From positions 455,969 through 519,968 of the forward strand of contig NZ_FNYJ01000003.1 of the NCBI RefSeq assembly GCF_900108875.1: a stretch of DNA of 64,000 bases, written 5' to 3'. The position numbers and the translations under genes were made by a program. The stretch is from Pseudomonas sp. NFR16. GTDB taxonomy: Bacteria; Pseudomonadota; Gammaproteobacteria; Pseudomonadales; Pseudomonadaceae. Below the pieces are notes generated by a model. The model saw only the letters and a program-made list of their open reading frames with translations, had not been told where the DNA came from and made no database searches. Numbering within the stretch: position 1 is the stretch's first letter; each line of letters opens with the position of its first letter. Of this stretch, positions 35,329 to 44,003 are shown piece by piece.

Positions 35329-36948
35329 TCAATGGTTAGCGGTGCGGGAGCTCTCATAGCGTTGGCCCCGACGTGATGAAGGCGCGCCGGGTGCCAGTTG
35401 GTCTGCGGGGTCATAGGTAAAAATCGTGCCATCCAGCGCTGCCAGATTCATCGCGACGACTGGCAGGAACCGTTGAGTCTGCTGGAAATAGTCGTTCTGA
35501 ATGAATTGCTCGTGGGGCAGGCCGCCGCTGCCTGACTGGTAGAACAGTGCTTCGAGTGGCAGTTGGTCAGGAATGCTCTGCGGCCAGGCCGCAAGTATGA
35601 GTTCGTTCCAGTCTGAGCGATTGGGGAATTCACGCCGTACCTCCAGGCTCAACTGAAATTGTGCTGCGCGGGATCCTTCAAATGCACACCCCCTGCCGGG
35701 GTTAGCCGCGTATCGCGCCATCCATGCAGCTACGCTGTCGATCCCCAGTGCTTCGCATGCGCCGAGAAACGTGCAGGGGTCGGGGCTGCCACTTGTACCC
35801 GCGTCATACGGGTAGGCGCATCGGACGGTGGCCGAATGGACAACTGGTGCCGCCGATTCCTTAAAAATAAAGCCAAACGGGCGGCTATACACGAGCTGAT
35901 TGATGACGAGGCCTTGACGAGCATAGGAAAAAGAAACGCCGTTATTTCTGATCGAGCCCGGGCTGGGATCCCAGGCATGGAAGGCGCTCGTCGCTTCGGT
36001 GGAGCGGAACAACACTCCATTGCAGTAATACGCTGGCTGTCCACCTGGGCATTCAGCACGCGTGTCGGCATAACGGGCGTTCAGCCTCGCGGCAACCTGG
36101 TAACCCACGTAAAGCTGGTCCTGAAGGTTGAACCCGAACACCTTGCCGGACGTGTCGTTCAGGTTCAGGCGCACCACCGATAGCCATTGTCCGGTAGCAG
36201 TGAAAAAATCACGTTGGTCTGCTTGAGCTGCCGCCAGTGCTCCGGTCTGGCTCGTGTCGTAGAACAACGCTTGCACCGGCACGTTCGATGGACTCGAGGC
36301 GTCCCAGTTTTTAACCTGGACCTGATTGGCGCTGGACGACCATTCGCTGCCCAGGCCTTCATGTGCGGTAAGGCTGATAGCGAACTGGATCGGGTCAAGC
36401 GCGTCCAGTGAACACTGCTCCTCCACCTGATTGCCGGTCTGTTGAAAGTGAGCCAGCCAAGACTGAGTGTCGATGACTCCCAGCCCGACACAGGAACCGG
36501 TCTTGGTCGAAGATTGCCGAGCGCCGGCGGGCAGGGCACAGCCGAAGTCGGCATGACTGCTTAGCTGCGCGGCGAAAGGGTAGGCACAAAGCACCTCTAG
36601 CGACTTGCCGTCGCCCACTGCGGTGAAAAGATCAGTGAATACGGCGCCATTGGCGGTGGGGGTATCGCGGATGCTCAGATCGCGACGCAGGTAAATCAGG
36701 CCCTCGGCCCCAAGCGCCGTGGCTGCGCTGTCATGCTCCCAGAACAACTGCCTGGGCGCTTGCGACTGAAGCTGCGTTCTAACCAACACGCCGCTGCAGT
36801 ACCAGGCGGGTTTGTTGGCTGCGCAGGTCTGGGTGGTGGTCTGGTAGCGGTTATTGAGCAGTTGAGCGGTTTCCGGGCCGGTGATGGCCTGAGCGTTGAG
36901 ACAGATCAATAACAGCGTCGCGGCACAGCTGGATATCAAGGTCTTCAT
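35329..36948 (-). CDS. Secreted halovibrin (HvnC)-like protein, tandem duplicated
   Basis: 539 residues with a Sec signal peptide (MKTLISSCAATLLLICLNAQ, cleavage after QA). The mature protein is two copies of one domain of about 260 residues. Each copy opens with LN-x-RY, a PA(W/Y)YC-x-GVL-x-R motif and a Trp-containing segment. Each continues with a Cys-Ala-Tyr-Pro stretch (CAYPFAAQ / CAYPYDAG), a Cys-Gly helix and (Q/E)ALFY near the end. From memory this pattern matches Pseudomonas proteins annotated as halovibrin HvnA/HvnC, a group named after Vibrio fischeri ADP-ribosyltransferase-type proteins; I cannot verify enzymatic activity. It sits between two large Ig-like genes in one orientation. 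Confidence 0.65.
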   Translation of the reverse strand: MKTLISSCAATLLLICLNAQAITGPETAQLLNNRYQTTTQTCAANKPAWYCSGVLVRTQLQSQAPRQLFWEHDSAATALGAEGLIYLRRDLSIRDTPTANGAVFTDLFTAVGDGKSLEVLCAYPFAAQLSSHADFGCALPAGARQSSTKTGSCVGLGVIDTQSWLAHFQQTGNQVEEQCSLDALDPIQFAISLTAHEGLGSEWSSSANQVQVKNWDASSPSNVPVQALFYDTSQTGALAAAQADQRDFFTATGQWLSVVRLNLNDTSGKVFGFNLQDQLYVGYQVAARLNARYADTRAECPGGQPAYYCNGVLFRSTEATSAFHAWDPSPGSIRNNGVSFSYARQGLVINQLVYSRPFGFIFKESAAPVVHSATVRCAYPYDAGTSGSPDPCTFLGACEALGIDSVAAWMARYAANPGRGCAFEGSRAAQFQLSLEVRREFPNRSDWNELILAAWPQSIPDQLPLEALFYQSGSGGLPHEQFIQNDYFQQTQRFLPVVAMNLAALDGTIFTYDPADQLAPGAPSSRRGQRYESSRTANH

Positions 36949-37024
36949 GACGTTTTCGCCTCCTGGCGGATGTAGCTGAGGGCTGCGCGGACCGTTGCGA
37001 TCCGCGCGAGGTGCTGAGCAGCTA

Positions 37025-37936
37025 TCAATTGCTTAGCTGCCAGCTTCTTAACGCGGCGAGCTGTGCTGCATCCGACGCCACGCCAACGGCCTGATGACGC
37101 AGTGAGCCCTCGGCGCTGCTGGCGTTCTCATTCACATCCGGGCCGCTGAGGTTGTAAGTGCTGTACGTGCCAGCACCGACGCTGTCGGCAGTCCAGAACG
37201 GGTAGTCGAGCCAGCCCAGGTACGTGGTTACCGGCATGTCGTCGGCGTACTGCGTCCACAACGCTTTGCACTGCGCCAGCGTGATGGGACTGAGTCCCGC
37301 CGCATCACAGACCGCTTGCATGCCCGCCCAATCGGCGTTGCCGGTCAGGAAGTGGACCACTGCGATGCCGCTGATGGTCAGCGAGAACTGACGGGTCGCA
37401 CCGGTGCTGTCGGTTGAGGTGATGTCGCAAGTGCCATTGGCTCTGGCTGTCACCTCACCCGCGCCATCTACGCTCGCGACTGTTTCGTCGCTGCTGCTGT
37501 AGGTGTAGGGCGCGACACCCCAACTCGCCGTCCGGGTCATGTGGACAAAATCCGGGAGCACCGAGGGCGGTTTCGGTTGCGCCACAATGTAGCTTCTGGC
37601 TGACAGATCCAGCGTTGCACTGGCCTCGAATCCGCCACTGATGGTCAGGACCAGGTTTTCCGATGGCTGCTCCTCCTGTTCTCCTGCCGGGACGACGCCA
37701 TACCAAACGGCGACGGATGTCTCGGCGTATGGCATGAATTCAGATGCGGCAATCTTGAAGTCAAAGCCTGTCCCCGGACCGTTTCGATTGACCATGATGT
37801 AGTCGATCAACTTGCTGCCGACATAGAGGTTGACCCGGTCCAGGTACTTCAACGCTCCCGGTGGAACATGGGCAACGATGGGTCTATCCGGATCGGTGCC
37901 AGGGTCAAGGAAGCCGTTCTGCGCTTCCTCGACCAT
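37025..37936 (-). CDS. C-terminal part of the large Ig-like/RCC1-like protein, in the -1 frame
   Basis: The frame is open from the A10 tract at 37973-37982 through to 37025; the first ATG is at 37936 (303 residues, no ribosome-binding site seen). It encodes one island-type Ig module (VEEAQNGFLDPGTDPDRP onward) and a tail with GVAPYTYSSSD, VDGAGE, NGTCDIT and YPFWTADSVGAG. That tail closely matches the C-terminus of the 1498-residue neighbour (GVAPYSYSSSD, NGTATIT, FPYWSTDGAG). It therefore looks like the missing C-terminus of the gene at 37954-42039, reached by a -1 shift, and not an independent gene. A joined product would have 1671 residues. Confidence 0.75.
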   Translation of the reverse strand: MVEEAQNGFLDPGTDPDRPIVAHVPPGALKYLDRVNLYVGSKLIDYIMVNRNGPGTGFDFKIAASEFMPYAETSVAVWYGVVPAGEQEEQPSENLVLTISGGFEASATLDLSARSYIVAQPKPPSVLPDFVHMTRTASWGVAPYTYSSSDETVASVDGAGEVTARANGTCDITSTDSTGATRQFSLTISGIAVVHFLTGNADWAGMQAVCDAAGLSPITLAQCKALWTQYADDMPVTTYLGWLDYPFWTADSVGAGTYSTYNLSGPDVNENASSAEGSLRHQAVGVASDAAQLAALRSWQLSN

Positions 37937-37953
37937 GGGTTGGCTCCACTCAA

Positions 37954-40900
37954 CTATTGTTCGGCTCGCTGCTTTTTTTTTTCGAGCCTGCTTCTGGCAT
38001 TCAACGCCATCCCTCTGGCTGCTGGAGTCGCTAGATACGAGACTTTTCCAAGCAGCAGATTTTGCACCGCGCTGCTGTCGCCACCCCCCACGGCGTTACC
38101 CCAGGTCACGACCCTGCCGTCGGAAGTGAGTGCCACAAAACTCTGGCTATTGGCATAGACCGCTTGCACTTTGGTCAGCTCTGCAACGACTGCTGTGGTG
38201 TCGCCCCCCACCGTCGCATCGCCCCAGGCGACAACGGTGCCGTTGCGACGCAGCGCGGCGAACGCTTTGGCATTGCCGACCACTTCCACGATGTCGTTGA
38301 GCGTCGCAATGTCCTGAGGAACGGTGCCGCCGTGAGTGGCTGGCCCCCACGCAACTACATGGCCATTGCCTCGACGGGCGGCGAACGCCTGCCAGGTGGC
38401 GCTGACCTCGATGATGTCTGTCAGCGATCCGATGTCTTCGGGCACAGTACCGCCGTAAGCTGCGTCGCCCCAGGTCATAACCTGTCCGGTGGTTCTGATC
38501 AGGGAGAAGGCCCTTGCCGTGCTGCTTCCAAGCTCTGCAATGTCCGTCAGCGCGGCAATATTCGTTGGTACAGTGCCGCCGTTGGCAGCAGTGCCCCACG
38601 CGACCACTCTGCCGTTGCCGCGCATGGCAGCGAAGGCGGTGAAATTGCCGGACACCTCAACGATATCGGTGAGCCCGGCAATGTCGTCCGGCACAACGCC
38701 TCCGGCAGCAGCGGCCCCCCAGGCGACCACTTGGCCGGTGCGTCTTATGGCAGCGAACGCGGTCCCTGCTCCTGCCACCAGCGAGATATCGGTGAGCGCG
38801 GCAATGTCTACAGGGACGGTCCCTCCTGAGGCGGCAGTGCCCCAGGCAACGACGCTGCCAGTTGTTTTTATTCCGGCAAATGCCACGCTGTTGCTTGAAA
38901 CTGCGACGAAGTTGGCTGACGAAACACCGGGGGGCGGAACAGCAAGACTGCCGCCCTCCGCCGCATTGCCCCACACGACTACGTAACCGTTCGCCCTACG
39001 TGCTGCATATGCGCTGCGGGTACAGCTGACTTCGACGATGTCGTCCATGGTGATGATGGTGGAGGGAATCTGCGCTCCGAAGGCCGCGTTGCCCCAACCA
39101 ATCACGTCGTGCGAGTCGCGATGAGCAACCAGCGCGGCATTGCCCGTGACAGTGGTGTCATTCCCGCTACCGATGACATTGGCCGGGCTCAAGGCCAGGG
39201 TGTCGTCGCTGGTCTGCACGCGCAGCACCAGATCAGGGCGTGTGTCACGCCAGGTTTTCGCTTGATTCCAGGACGCTCCGTCGCCTTCGTACTGCCATTG
39301 GGCGGAGATCGCGTTGCCGGTCGTGGCATCGAATGCGCTGATGCGCCGCGGTACCGCGGATGAGCGGTAATGGCTGCGGTTGAACCGAGCTCCCATGACG
39401 TTGAGCTTGCCTGCGCCCAAGCCGGATTTGACGTCGTAGACCGCGGCCGGCGAGGGCCCTTCTACGGTGAGATCGCTGCGTTTGACGGTATAACTCAGGG
39501 TCACGCTTTTTCCGTCGTTGGCTATGACGGTGGCATAAGCGATGTCGAACACCATCGCCCCCGCGACGCTCGCGGTTTGTGTTGGCGACACGCTGCCCGC
39601 TCCCGACTGGCCGGCCCATGTGAGGGTCACTTCATCTCCGACAACAAGTCGCGCGCCGGCATCGATTCGCACATGCGCGCCATTGAGCACGGAGCCTGGG
39701 TCTAGCGTCGAGCCCACCGCTTCCACAATAAACGGGGCGGGCAATCGCACGGCAGGTGAATCCTGCACAGCAAACCTCAGCGGCAGTGACGGGGCGACGC
39801 TGCCTTGCAGTGGCGTGACTACGTAGCTGACCGTGACCTCGCCACCCAGACTCTTGCGCACCTCGTCCAGCGCGACATTGAAGCTCACTTCTTCCCCTGC
39901 CGCGTTGCCGGTAATGTTCTCGCTGGCCGTGTAGGCGGGAGTCCCCAGGTCGTCCTGCCAGGTCATCGTGACGCTGTCGCCGGATGTCATGCCTTTCCAA
40001 GGCGCAATGAGGACCTTTGCGCCGCTTGCAACTTCGGTCAGTTCGAGGATGCCGTTCTCACTGCCGGGCACCGAAGGTGCGACCGGTTGCGACGGTTGAG
40101 CTGCACCGACGGTGAAAGGGTTGATATCCGACTTGCTTGTCCTGCCACTAACGCGCTGCACTTGATAAGAAGCCTCAACGGTGCCGCCGTCGTTGGTGGA
40201 AATATCCTCCGGGTATATGTTAAAGATCACCGGTTTGTTGACCGTGATCGTGTTGATCCTGATGGAGTTTTCGACTTCGCCGCCCAGGCTGCCTTGCCAC
40301 AGCATGAAGACCTCATCGCCCGCCGCCATTTCGGCGTAAACGGGCACGGTCAGGGTTGTTCCGTCCAGTGCCGGATCCAGTGCGCCGTTCACTACGCCTG
40401 CGACCACGGGAGCTGGCAATTCGGCGCGTCGCGCGCCTACGTCCAGCGTTGCTGATCGGGCAGACTCGCGTGTGACAATCGTGCCGTTGTCGTCCCTGGC
40501 CAGAATGAAATACAGCTGGAGGGTGCCGCCCTCAATTTGTTTCAAGTGCGTACCGAGTACCGTGAAGTCGATCGGGGTCTTGTTCTCGGCTTCCCGACTA
40601 TTAATGGTGTGCGGATCAAAATCCGGGTCGGTAACGCCGAGGTCGGGCCGCGTCCCAATCCATTTCAGGGTGATCACATTGCCTGCCGCCATGCTGTCAT
40701 CCCACGGAATTCGCACCGTGGTCTGCGGCAGCTCCGGATCGAGCGCACCTTGCTGTGCATCCAGTGCGACCGGGGCAGCCATGCGTTCGGTTTCACCGAT
40801 GACGTTGACAAATGCACGCTTAGAGGAGGCTTTCAACGATCCCCCTGCGTCCTTCAAATCGTAGGCGAATACGGCCTGGGTTTTCGCTAGTCTCCGGATC

Positions 40901-42039
40901 TGCGAGTTGGGGACCGGTATCTCGAAGACATGCCCTATACGGTCGATTGTTACTGGACCCGCTGCGTACTGAACGGAATCGCCGTCTTCTGTGGTCCCGG
41001 TCAACGTCACGAATATCTGGTCGCCTACCACGAAGTCGGCCTTGAGCGGGACAAGACTCGCAAGCGCCTGTTTACCCATGGAGGCTGCCAGCTGTGCAGT
41101 CACTCGGGTGCCCAGCAAAGCTGAGAGTTGAGCCAGAAACTGCAATCGGCTCATCACTACCACCTGGATTGTCACCGGATTGTTGCCCAGATCGTCCAGG
41201 TCCAGCACATTGTCGGTGGCCTCATCGACAATGGGAGGGTCCAGACGCGAGCTGCCGGTGTCCACAACGATGCGCGTCTCCGCAGCCCAGTCCTCGGAGC
41301 GGTTTTCGACGACGTCATACACTTCGTAGGTCACCGCCAGCCCGTTCGCACCGGAGTCCCCAGCCTCCAGAATGACGGCTTTTTCCACTGTAATGTCGAT
41401 GGCGCTGTCAACTTCATCGACTGTCACCGTATGTTCCACGAAGCGGCCACCCCAGGAGAGCATGACCCTGTCCCCTTGCTGCATGTCCGGGTACGGTTCG
41501 ATCGTGACCGGGACACCCGCCTCGGCGGTGTCGGCATCCACTCCGTTGTTGATGACGTCCTGTGGCAAGGTCAGTTTCAACGCCGAATGGCCTGGGGTGT
41601 CACCGTCCTGATCCTGGCCACCGGGGCGAGTGAGCTTGACCCATATCCGGGTTTCACTGGACGTTTCCGCAGCCTGACCGAAACGCTTAACAACGTATTT
41701 TACGGTGTGCGGGCCGGGCTGAAGGCGAGTGGCCCTGATAAAGGCCGTCACCCGTTGATTGACCTCCGCGGCTTCGATGACTTCGGTCGAAACGACTGCG
41801 CCATCCAGCCACACCTCCACGCTGTCGCCCTCGGACATTTGCGACCAGAACGGCAGGTAAAGCTGCAGGCCCTGCTCAGGAAAGTTATCCATCGCAGCGC
41901 CGTGGTTGATCCCCAGCAGCGTTTCCCCAGCGGCTGCTGGCGGAATCGGAAGCGCACCGGTGCTGCCGGGGATTTCCAGATCGATAAGGGCGTTGGGATG
42001 GGCGGTGTTCAGATGGGGATCGAGCGGCGATGCGGCCAT
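37954..42039 (-). CDS. Large Ig-like protein with RCC1-like propeller repeats (0-frame product)
   Basis: 1361 residues in the 0 frame. Residues about 40-880 contain seven Ig-like modules (GDSVEVWLDG, GDRVMLSWGG, GDQIFVTLTG, GNVITLKWIG, GDEVFMLWQG, GDSVTMTWQD, GDEVTLTWAG). After a linker, nine repeats of about 41 residues (pattern VVAWG-x-A-x-GGTVP-x-DIA-x-LTDI-x-EV, then AFAA-x-R-x-NG) form an RCC1-like beta-propeller up to the end. The 0 frame stops six codons after a run of ten A. AGGAG lies ten bases before the ATG. No signal peptide. It heads the minus-strand island operon behind the palindrome at 42104. Confidence 0.85.
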   Translation of the reverse strand: MAASPLDPHLNTAHPNALIDLEIPGSTGALPIPPAAAGETLLGINHGAAMDNFPEQGLQLYLPFWSQMSEGDSVEVWLDGAVVSTEVIEAAEVNQRVTAFIRATRLQPGPHTVKYVVKRFGQAAETSSETRIWVKLTRPGGQDQDGDTPGHSALKLTLPQDVINNGVDADTAEAGVPVTIEPYPDMQQGDRVMLSWGGRFVEHTVTVDEVDSAIDITVEKAVILEAGDSGANGLAVTYEVYDVVENRSEDWAAETRIVVDTGSSRLDPPIVDEATDNVLDLDDLGNNPVTIQVVVMSRLQFLAQLSALLGTRVTAQLAASMGKQALASLVPLKADFVVGDQIFVTLTGTTEDGDSVQYAAGPVTIDRIGHVFEIPVPNSQIRRLAKTQAVFAYDLKDAGGSLKASSKRAFVNVIGETERMAAPVALDAQQGALDPELPQTTVRIPWDDSMAAGNVITLKWIGTRPDLGVTDPDFDPHTINSREAENKTPIDFTVLGTHLKQIEGGTLQLYFILARDDNGTIVTRESARSATLDVGARRAELPAPVVAGVVNGALDPALDGTTLTVPVYAEMAAGDEVFMLWQGSLGGEVENSIRINTITVNKPVIFNIYPEDISTNDGGTVEASYQVQRVSGRTSKSDINPFTVGAAQPSQPVAPSVPGSENGILELTEVASGAKVLIAPWKGMTSGDSVTMTWQDDLGTPAYTASENITGNAAGEEVSFNVALDEVRKSLGGEVTVSYVVTPLQGSVAPSLPLRFAVQDSPAVRLPAPFIVEAVGSTLDPGSVLNGAHVRIDAGARLVVGDEVTLTWAGQSGAGSVSPTQTASVAGAMVFDIAYATVIANDGKSVTLSYTVKRSDLTVEGPSPAAVYDVKSGLGAGKLNVMGARFNRSHYRSSAVPRRISAFDATTGNAISAQWQYEGDGASWNQAKTWRDTRPDLVLRVQTSDDTLALSPANVIGSGNDTTVTGNAALVAHRDSHDVIGWGNAAFGAQIPSTIITMDDIVEVSCTRSAYAARRANGYVVVWGNAAEGGSLAVPPPGVSSANFVAVSSNSVAFAGIKTTGSVVAWGTAASGGTVPVDIAALTDISLVAGAGTAFAAIRRTGQVVAWGAAAAGGVVPDDIAGLTDIVEVSGNFTAFAAMRGNGRVVAWGTAANGGTVPTNIAALTDIAELGSSTARAFSLIRTTGQVMTWGDAAYGGTVPEDIGSLTDIIEVSATWQAFAARRGNGHVVAWGPATHGGTVPQDIATLNDIVEVVGNAKAFAALRRNGTVVAWGDATVGGDTTAVVAELTKVQAVYANSQSFVALTSDGRVVTWGNAVGGGDSSAVQNLLLGKVSYLATPAARGMALNARSRLEKKKQRAEQ
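37973..37982 (-). other. A10 homopolymer with dnaX-type slippery site
   Basis: On the coding strand the 0-frame codons read GAA AAA AAA AAG, which includes the heptamer A AAA AAG used for -1 frameshifting in E. coli dnaX. Slipping back one base continues as GCA GCG AGC CGA and enters the open frame of 37025-37936 with no stop codon. The tract could equally be a phase-variable contingency tract, a transcriptional slippage site or an assembly error of one A. Confidence 0.75.
37985..39108 (-). repeat. Nine RCC1-like 41-residue coding repeats
   Basis: Consecutive coding repeats of about 123-126 bases carry the WG-x-A-x-x-GG and AFA-x-x-R-x-x-G signatures. Seven blades would be expected for an RCC1 or BLIP-II type propeller; nine are counted here, the first two and last being divergent. 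Confidence 0.7.
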
Positions 42040-42103
42040 GGCGGGTTGACTCCTGTCGATGAATGCCTGGAGTCATTAGGCGCCGCATTGGGGAGTCTGG
42101 CTA

Positions 42104-42119
42104 CTGTCAGAAATGACAG
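42104..42119. promoter_or_regulatory. Palindrome CTGTCAGAAATGACAG, operator-like element 2
   Basis: On the minus strand this reads CTGTCATTTCTGACAG and continues AGTAGCCA, identical to the element at 24510-24525 and in the same orientation relative to the gene. It ends about 65 bases upstream of the ATG at 42039. Confidence 0.65.
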
Positions 42120-42173
42120 GTTTTGCTGCCGTCCGTCGGTTCGCATGAGGCCACCAAGGGTGGCCGGTGAGGG

Positions 42174-42827
42174 CTACTTCCAGCGGCGAATCGGCCAACC
42201 GGCCTGTTGCGCGTATTTGAGCAAGGTTGGGTCCGGATTGACCACGTGGGGGAAATCCACCTTTAGCAGCAGCGGCAAATCGTTACGCGAGTCCGAGTAA
42301 AAACTGGCGCCTTCGAGGTTCTCGCCCTCCTGATCCAGCCATTCCATCAGCCGTGTGATCTTGCCTTCGCGGTAGGTCAGCACGCCGGTGGTCTTGCCGC
42401 TGTAGACGCCGTGGGCGATGTCCAGATCGATCGCCAGCACCTCGTCGACGCCGATCCGTTCGGCGATGGGCTTGACCAGATGCACGCCCGAGGCCGAGAT
42501 GATCAGGATACGGTCACCCGCGGCGCGATGTTCGGCGATGGCCTTGGTGGCGTCGCTGAAGATGATCGGCTCGATGTAGTCCTCGACCCACGGCCCGACG
42601 AGAAAATCCACTTCCTCGGGCGTACGGCCGATCATCGGCTCCAGGCTGAAGGCCATGTAATCTTCCATCGCCAGCTCGCCCTTACTGTAAGCCTCCATCA
42701 ATTCGTGGTCTTTTTTGATGAACGATTCGGGATCGACCCAGCCCAGACGCCCCATCTGCTCGCTCCAAAGGCTGGCGCAGTCGCCGTGAATCAGCGTTTC
42801 ATCCAGATCGAATATTGCTAAAGCCAT
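42174..42827 (-). CDS. HAD-superfamily phosphatase, subfamily IB (SerB-like)
   Basis: 217 residues. Motif I FDLDETLIHGD at residue 5, motif II ISASG, and motif IV FYSDSRNDLPLL are intact, with a small helical cap. This is the IB subclass that includes phosphoserine phosphatase and some histidinol-phosphate phosphatases. AGAGGA precedes the ATG. It lies between the Ig-like island and the phosphonate-type importer, in the orientation of both. Cytoplasmic phosphomonoesterase; substrate unknown. Confidence 0.88.
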   Translation of the reverse strand: MALAIFDLDETLIHGDCASLWSEQMGRLGWVDPESFIKKDHELMEAYSKGELAMEDYMAFSLEPMIGRTPEEVDFLVGPWVEDYIEPIIFSDATKAIAEHRAAGDRILIISASGVHLVKPIAERIGVDEVLAIDLDIAHGVYSGKTTGVLTYREGKITRLMEWLDQEGENLEGASFYSDSRNDLPLLLKVDFPHVVNPDPTLLKYAQQAGWPIRRWK

Positions 42828-42863
42828 TACCGCTGTCCTCTCAAATCATTTACATGCAATCAA

Positions 42864-43000
42864 CTGTAGGCGCGTGGCTTGTCCCGCGAACTGCCGGGAA
42901 CCGGCAGCAACCCAAGTGAATGCGGTGTGTCAGTCTGAATCCCTTCGCAGGTTTTACGGCGGGTTCCCCGCCGATCGCGGGACAAGCCACGCTCCTACAG
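42864..43000. repeat. REP-type long inverted repeat (GTGGCTTGTCCCGCGA class)
   Basis: Arms at 42864-42889 and 42975-43000 pair over 26 bases with one mismatch and enclose about 85 bases including smaller hairpins. It separates the HAD phosphatase gene from the downstream end of the ABC operon. Confidence 0.85.
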
Positions 43001-43012
43001 GTCTCGTGGCGT

Positions 43013-44002
43013 CTAAGCCACTTCGCACAGCGCCGATGCTTCAATGTTCAGGGTGACGCGCTGGCCGTTCGGGTGCAAGTCGCTTGCCGATCGGTTGAGC
43101 ACATCCACCACCAGTTCGACGCCGTGAGCTTGGACGCGATAGCGGATCACGTTGCCCAGCAGGCTGTGACTGAGGATCTCGCCTTCGAGCAGGCCGGTGA
43201 GGCTGAGCTGAATGGCTTCGGGTCGGATCGCCACCCGGCTGCCGATCGGTCGCTGCATCAGGCGGCTGGCGTCCTCGGCTTCCAGCAGGTTGTAGTTGCC
43301 GATGAAACCGGCGGCGAAAGCGTCCACCGGCGAGGTGTACAGCGTCTCGGCATCGCCGCTCTGCACGATGCGGCCCTGGTTCATCAGGAAGATGCGGTCC
43401 GACATGGTCAGCGCTTCTTCCTGATCGTGGGTCACGAAAATCGTCGTCAGGCCCAGCTCCTGCTGGATCGCTCGAATCTGTTCGCGCAGGTGTTTGCGGA
43501 TCCGCGCATCCAGCGCCGAGAGCGGCTCGTCGAGCAGCAGCAGGCGAGGGCGCGTCACCAGCGAGCGTGCCAGTGCCACACGCTGACACTGGCCGCCCGA
43601 CATCTGATGCGGGTAGCGCTTGGCGAAATCGGTCAGTTCCACCAGCTTCAACACTTCGGCCACGCGTTGCTTCGTTTCATCGCCGCTGACTTTCTGCATG
43701 CGCAGGCCGAAGGCGACGTTCTGCTCCACATTCATGTTGGGGAACAGCGCGTAACTCTGGAACACCATGCCGATGCCACGCTTCTGCGGTGAGACCGGGA
43801 CGATGTTCTTGCCATCCAGAAAGATCTTGCCGCTGGTGACGGGCGTCAGGCCGGCGATGCAACGCAGCAGGGTGGATTTGCCGCAGCCGGACGGGCCGAG
43901 CAGGGTGACGAATTCGCCCTTGTTGATCACGCAATTGATGTCGCTGAAGACCGCTGTGCTGGCGTAGTTCTTTTGCAGGTTTTCGACACTGACGAAGCTC
44001 AT
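43013..44002 (-). CDS. ABC transporter ATP-binding protein (putative 2-aminoethylphosphonate-type)
   Basis: 329-residue ATPase. It has Walker A GPSGCGKST, Q-loop FQSYALFPNMNVEQNVAFG, signature MSGGQCQRVALARS, Walker B LLLLDEPLSALD, the switch in FVTHDQEEALTMSDRI, and a TOBE-like C-terminus from about residue 245. It starts two bases after the preceding permease stop. The operon order (binding protein, phosphatase, two permeases, ATPase) with a UTRA regulator resembles phosphonate importers; the ligand is inferred. Confidence 0.9.
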   Translation of the reverse strand: MSFVSVENLQKNYASTAVFSDINCVINKGEFVTLLGPSGCGKSTLLRCIAGLTPVTSGKIFLDGKNIVPVSPQKRGIGMVFQSYALFPNMNVEQNVAFGLRMQKVSGDETKQRVAEVLKLVELTDFAKRYPHQMSGGQCQRVALARSLVTRPRLLLLDEPLSALDARIRKHLREQIRAIQQELGLTTIFVTHDQEEALTMSDRIFLMNQGRIVQSGDAETLYTSPVDAFAAGFIGNYNLLEAEDASRLMQRPIGSRVAIRPEAIQLSLTGLLEGEILSHSLLGNVIRYRVQAHGVELVVDVLNRSASDLHPNGQRVTLNIEASALCEVA

Positions 44003-44003
44003 A

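Noticed and set aside
37025-37936. Independent gene starting at ATG 37936
   Set aside because: No ribosome-binding site, open frame continues upstream to the A10 tract, and the product matches only the C-terminus of the neighbouring paralogue.
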